A program made the position numbers and the translations under genes. A stretch of 64,000 nt of DNA from Fidelibacterota bacterium (GTDB taxonomy: Bacteria; Fidelibacterota; UBA8477; JABMPR01): contig JAJRSW010000011.1 in assembly GCA_024278595.1 (NCBI GenBank), forward strand, positions 1 through 64,000, in the 5' to 3' direction. The notes under the pieces were generated by a model. The model saw nothing but the letters and a program-made list of their open reading frames with translations, searched no databases and was not told the origin of the DNA. Shown one piece after another: positions 61,778 through 64,000 of this stretch. The first letter of the stretch is position 1, and each line of letters starts with the position of its first letter.

Positions 61778-62485
61778 ATGGAAACTGTAGACATCCTGTC
61801 GATCATCACTATTGCCTTTCTGGGTTCTTTTGGACACTGTATCGGGATGTGTGGTGGAATCGTCATTGCCTACTCTACAGCAGGCCTGGAAAAGGAGCGC
61901 GGCAAGGGTGCCCAGGTTACGGCTCATTTACTTTATTCAATGGGGAGAGTAACCACCTATAGTGTCCTGGGGGCAGTATTTGGACTACTCGGTGGGGTGG
62001 TGGTTTTCAATAATACAGCCAAAGGGGTACTTTGGATTGTTGCTGGAATTGCTATGATCCTGGCCGGGTTGTCACTCATGGGGCAGTTCCATTTTCTTAC
62101 CTGGCTGGAAACTTCCTTCTCTCGTTCCAAATGGTATCAAGGAAGATTCAGAACCTTATTGAAGGGTAGCTCGTTGTTCGGGTTCTACCTGCTGGGTATG
62201 CTCAACGGATTGCTGCCCTGCGGTTTTGTTTACTTCTTTGCCATTACAGCCGCCAGTACGGCCAGTCCAGCTTACGGTGCCCTGGTAATGTTTATCTTCG
62301 GGATAAGCACTATTCCGGCTCTTTTTAGCCTCGGTTTCTTCGTCAGTCTCTTTAAGCAGTTAAAGTTCCGACGCCTTATGACCCAGATTGCCTCAGTAGC
62401 AGTGATAGCCTATGGTTTGTTCACCCTTTATAATGGTTATTCATATTTGATTGAGCCGACGCGGACTATTCTGGAGTGTCATTGA
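61778..62485 (+). CDS. SafE/TauE-like membrane protein with HCxxMCGG motif (DsbD_2 family)
   Basis: The 235-residue protein has about six membrane helices. It holds GSFGHCIGMCGGIVIAYS near the N terminus (His20, Cys21, Cys25) and LNGLLPCGFVYFF in the middle, both signatures of the DsbD_2 / 'sulfite exporter TauE/SafE' group found near cytochrome oxidase assembly genes. Such proteins probably move metal (copper) or thiol electrons across the inner membrane; the specific cargo is unknown. GGGAG precedes the ATG. No oxidase genes are in the window. Confidence 0.92.
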   Translation: METVDILSIITIAFLGSFGHCIGMCGGIVIAYSTAGLEKERGKGAQVTAHLLYSMGRVTTYSVLGAVFGLLGGVVVFNNTAKGVLWIVAGIAMILAGLSLMGQFHFLTWLETSFSRSKWYQGRFRTLLKGSSLFGFYLLGMLNGLLPCGFVYFFAITAASTASPAYGALVMFIFGISTIPALFSLGFFVSLFKQLKFRRLMTQIASVAVIAYGLFTLYNGYSYLIEPTRTILECH

Positions 62486-62511
62486 GGGCTCGGTGGACTG
62501 GTCCTCACCCT

Positions 62512-62529
62512 CCACGACTGAAGTCGTGG
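62512..62529. repeat. Short hairpin with CTGAAG loop
   Basis: Stem CCACGA/TCGTGG around loop CTGAAG; a copy with a different stem but a matching loop lies at 63471-63490. Confidence 0.7.
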
Positions 62530-62572
62530 GCTTGCTATTGGCTGCTGGATTCGTGGTCTTGTCATACCGATA

Positions 62573-62595
62573 TAAAAAAATCCGCCGTAGCGGAT
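62573..62595 (-). terminator. Rho-independent terminator of the FnIII-like gene
   Basis: Stem ATCCGC/GCGGAT with a 4-base loop, followed on the minus strand by a run of seven T. It lies about 30 bases after the stop at 62624. Confidence 0.9.
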
Positions 62596-62623
62596 AGTGA
62601 TCCATACCAATTGTGAGTCGTGT

Positions 62624-63025
62624 TTATTTAAACAGGGCTTTCAAGGAACCCCAGGTGTGATTTACCACAGCCAGTTGTGATTCGATCTGGATGATCTCAC
62701 TTAACTCGGAGGTTCCATCCATATTACGAGTCTTCAGGCGATAGGAATATTCCCGTCCCGAGACCTTGGCGATGATGGAATCATCAATAAAAGTATAGCC
62801 ACTCCCCTGTCCCTGGGCATGTAAATAGCCAATCTCAAAAAAAGTTCGACCATTGTCGGTACTGCGCTGCACTTCAAAACCAGCCACATTATGCTCTAAT
62901 GTGGTATTCCATTGAATGATGATACGCGCATCATCAGAATAACCGGCAAAACCACTAATGGTAGCCCCGGCAAAAAGGCTGGAGATGAGAATTACCATGA
63001 CACCGATGACTTTGAATAATTTCAC
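62624..63025 (-). CDS. Small secreted FnIII-like protein
   Basis: About 133 residues from GTG 63025 (the ORF opens at TTG 63064; ATG 62998 is another option and none has a clear ribosome-binding site). A signal peptide (VMVILISSLFA) is followed by one domain with FnIII-like strands: SGFAGYSDDARIIIQWNTTLEHNVAGFEVQRSTDNGRTF, then SGREYSYRLKTRNMDGTSELSEI. This layout is common in linker domains of surface proteins. No sorting tail is present. It has its own terminator. Confidence 0.7.
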   Translation of the reverse strand: MKLFKVIGVMVILISSLFAGATISGFAGYSDDARIIIQWNTTLEHNVAGFEVQRSTDNGRTFFEIGYLHAQGQGSGYTFIDDSIIAKVSGREYSYRLKTRNMDGTSELSEIIQIESQLAVVNHTWGSLKALFK

Positions 63026-63470
63026 GCTGCAAAAATAGCTGCGAGGTAAGGGTAAACCAATCAATTTTTGCTAATTATCTGTGATCATTTGATTTGGATC
63101 ATATTTGCTATTTGTGGGGAACCAGCATTCGAGAGAGCTTAGCCCGCATATTTCATGAAGCAGCACAATCTGTTCCTCACGGTGTTATTTTTATTTCTGA
63201 CTGCGTTGTTCGGAATAAATCCGTCCTCAGCGTTCATACAGACCGCTTGCGGATGGTCCCTGAGCCAGGTCGAAGGGTGATTTATCCGCTCGCCTTGTCA
63301 GAAATCAAAATTCCAGCGGTAGAACTACCCTGGGTACAAAGTGTATTTTTGACTGTTTTATGTAACTAACGCAAACACATCATGTTATAATCGTTATTGC
63401 ACTCCCTCATGAAATATGCAGGTTAGGTTCTCATTCATCTGGTAGTAGCGATGGATCATCATCTTACTTT

Positions 63471-63490
63471 CACCGGATTGAAGTCCGGTG
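63471..63490. repeat. Short hairpin with TTGAAG loop
   Basis: Stem CACCGGA/TCCGGTG around TTGAAG; compare 62512-62529. Confidence 0.75.
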
Positions 63491-63529
63491 CTGACGATAT
63501 CAAGTTACTTTAAAAACCTTGCTAATAAT

Positions 63530-63561
63530 AAAGAGGCTGTCCATTGCTGAACAGCCTCTTT
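63530..63561 (-). terminator. Terminator of the partial T9SS cargo gene
   Basis: Perfect 11-bp stem AAAGAGGCTGT/ACAGCCTCTTT with a 10-base loop, followed on the minus strand by TATTATTAG. It lies about 20 bases after the stop at 63583. Confidence 0.8.
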
Positions 63562-63582
63562 AATCATCCTATGTAGAACGGA

Positions 63583-64000
63583 TTACTTCAGGAGCATGAG
63601 TTTTTTCACGTCGGTGAAGTTAGCCGATTCGATACGATAGAGATAAACACCTGATGAAACAGAGGATCCATACTGATCCAGACCATTCCACATCACACTG
63701 TAGTATCCAGCATTCATGCTTTGGTCAACCAGAGTGGCAACTTTCTGACCCAGAACGTTATAAATAACGATCCGAACATCAGTGGCTTCCGGTAATTCGT
63801 ACTGAATTGAAGTTACCGGGTTGAAGGGGTTCGGATAGTTCTGATGCAGAGCATAGGTTTCCGGGATCATGTTATCATCCGTAGCAACGTCTGGCTCAAC
63901 GTACAGTTCAACTGGAACCATCATATCACCACCGGTGCTGAGGAACCAGATGTTAGCATGATAGGTAACATCTTCTTCAATACCAGTAGCGTCCAGAGTA
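63583..64000 (-). CDS. T9SS cargo protein, C-terminal end with sorting tail (runs off right edge)
   Basis: The frame is open past position 64000; the ORF-track ATG at 63924 is internal. The last about 90 residues are a textbook type A sorting tail: HQNYPNPFNPVTSIQYELPEA, IYNVLGQKVATLVDQ, SSGVYLYRIES and KKLMLLK at the very end. The visible upstream residues are acidic beta-type sequence. The N-terminal part and function lie outside the window. Confidence 0.93.
   Translation of the reverse strand, partial: TLDATGIEEDVTYHANIWFLSTGGDMMVPVELYVEPDVATDDNMIPETYALHQNYPNPFNPVTSIQYELPEATDVRIVIYNVLGQKVATLVDQSMNAGYYSVMWNGLDQYGSSVSSGVYLYRIESANFTDVKKLMLLK

Larger units (their letters stand above)
63026..63582. 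other. Intergenic region with short repeats
   Basis: About 560 bases without a convincing gene. It carries a 'CCTGAGCCAGGTCGAAGGG' repeat at 63258-63277 and the CACCGGA/TCCGGTG hairpin with TTGAAG loop at 63471-63490. The ORF at 63094-63369 is judged a chance frame. Confidence 0.6.

Noticed and set aside
63094-63369. Plus-strand 91-codon ORF
   Set aside because: Lies over a short intergenic repeat, has no RBS or recognisable protein pattern.
1-64000. Integrated phage, IS element or tRNA genes
   Set aside because: No transposase, integrase, phage structural gene or tRNA cloverleaf sequence was recognised on either strand.

Overview
The window looks like a chromosomal segment from an uncultivated FCB-group bacterium. 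Bacteroidota-adjacent lineages such as Marinimicrobia/Fidelibacterota, Calditrichota or Ignavibacteria-like groups are plausible, but the phylum is an inference. The evidence is a complete SprA-type type IX secretion (T9SS) outer-membrane translocon gene, secreted proteins ending in the 'YPNPFNP' FlgD-like sorting tail, several PorV/UPF0164-like outer-membrane proteins, a TonB-dependent receptor with a carboxypeptidase-regulatory plug, and DUF4159/DUF4175/DUF5020/DUF4835 families. No rRNA, tRNA, CRISPR, phage or transposase genes were seen.

Layout. 1-5.6 kb (minus): a partial methyltransferase, a class IV aminotransferase broken by an in-frame TAA, a beta-repeat lipoprotein, a MurI-like racemase and a TPR sensor kinase. 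6-8.8 kb (plus): DUF4835, GNAT, DUF1460-like and YjbQ proteins. 8.8-11.4 kb (minus): amidohydrolase lipoprotein, malate dehydrogenase, chorismate mutase. 11.7 kb (plus): an amidohydrolase-fold protein lacking its metal ligands. 13-17 kb (minus): DUF5020, a YgjV-like protein, LD-carboxypeptidase, an RMDN-like TPR protein and a secreted protein. 17.6-25.9 kb (minus): an operon of DUF4159, DUF4175, a TPR gene split by an in-frame TAA, a small ORF and a GATase-like secreted protein, plus a separate DUF456 gene. 26.4-38.9 kb (plus): a 1300-residue T9SS cargo, RdgB, SprA and a glutaminyl-cyclase-like M28 enzyme. 39-45.2 kb (plus): an AAA ATPase, PrmA, and a surface-protein operon with two PorV/PorQ-like barrels. 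45.4-49.3 kb (plus): a class III aminotransferase, a kinase-like protein and a secernin-like C69 protein. 49.7-61.7 kb (plus): T9SS cargo proteins and a tightly coupled run of lipoprotein, TonB receptor, PorV-like and NHL lipoprotein genes. 61.8-64 kb: a SafE-like membrane protein, a small FnIII-like protein and the end of another T9SS cargo.

The main theme is protein export and surface display. SprA would pass folded cargo through the outer membrane. PorV-like barrels would receive cargo and hand it on. The tail-bearing proteins are the cargo. The enzyme directly after sprA resembles glutaminyl-peptide cyclotransferases, and about fifteen signal peptides in the window predict Gln as the first mature residue. 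That matches the 'Q-rule' described for Bacteroidetes, in which exported N-terminal Gln is cyclised to pyroglutamate.

The intergenic DNA is rich in degenerate repeats: a dispersed element of about 120-290 bp upstream of four genes, short palindromes (one inside the 5' end of the M28 gene), and short 'GAAGAATCTC'-type repeats. Two otherwise intact genes carry single in-frame TAA codons. These could be decay, polymorphism or sequence error.
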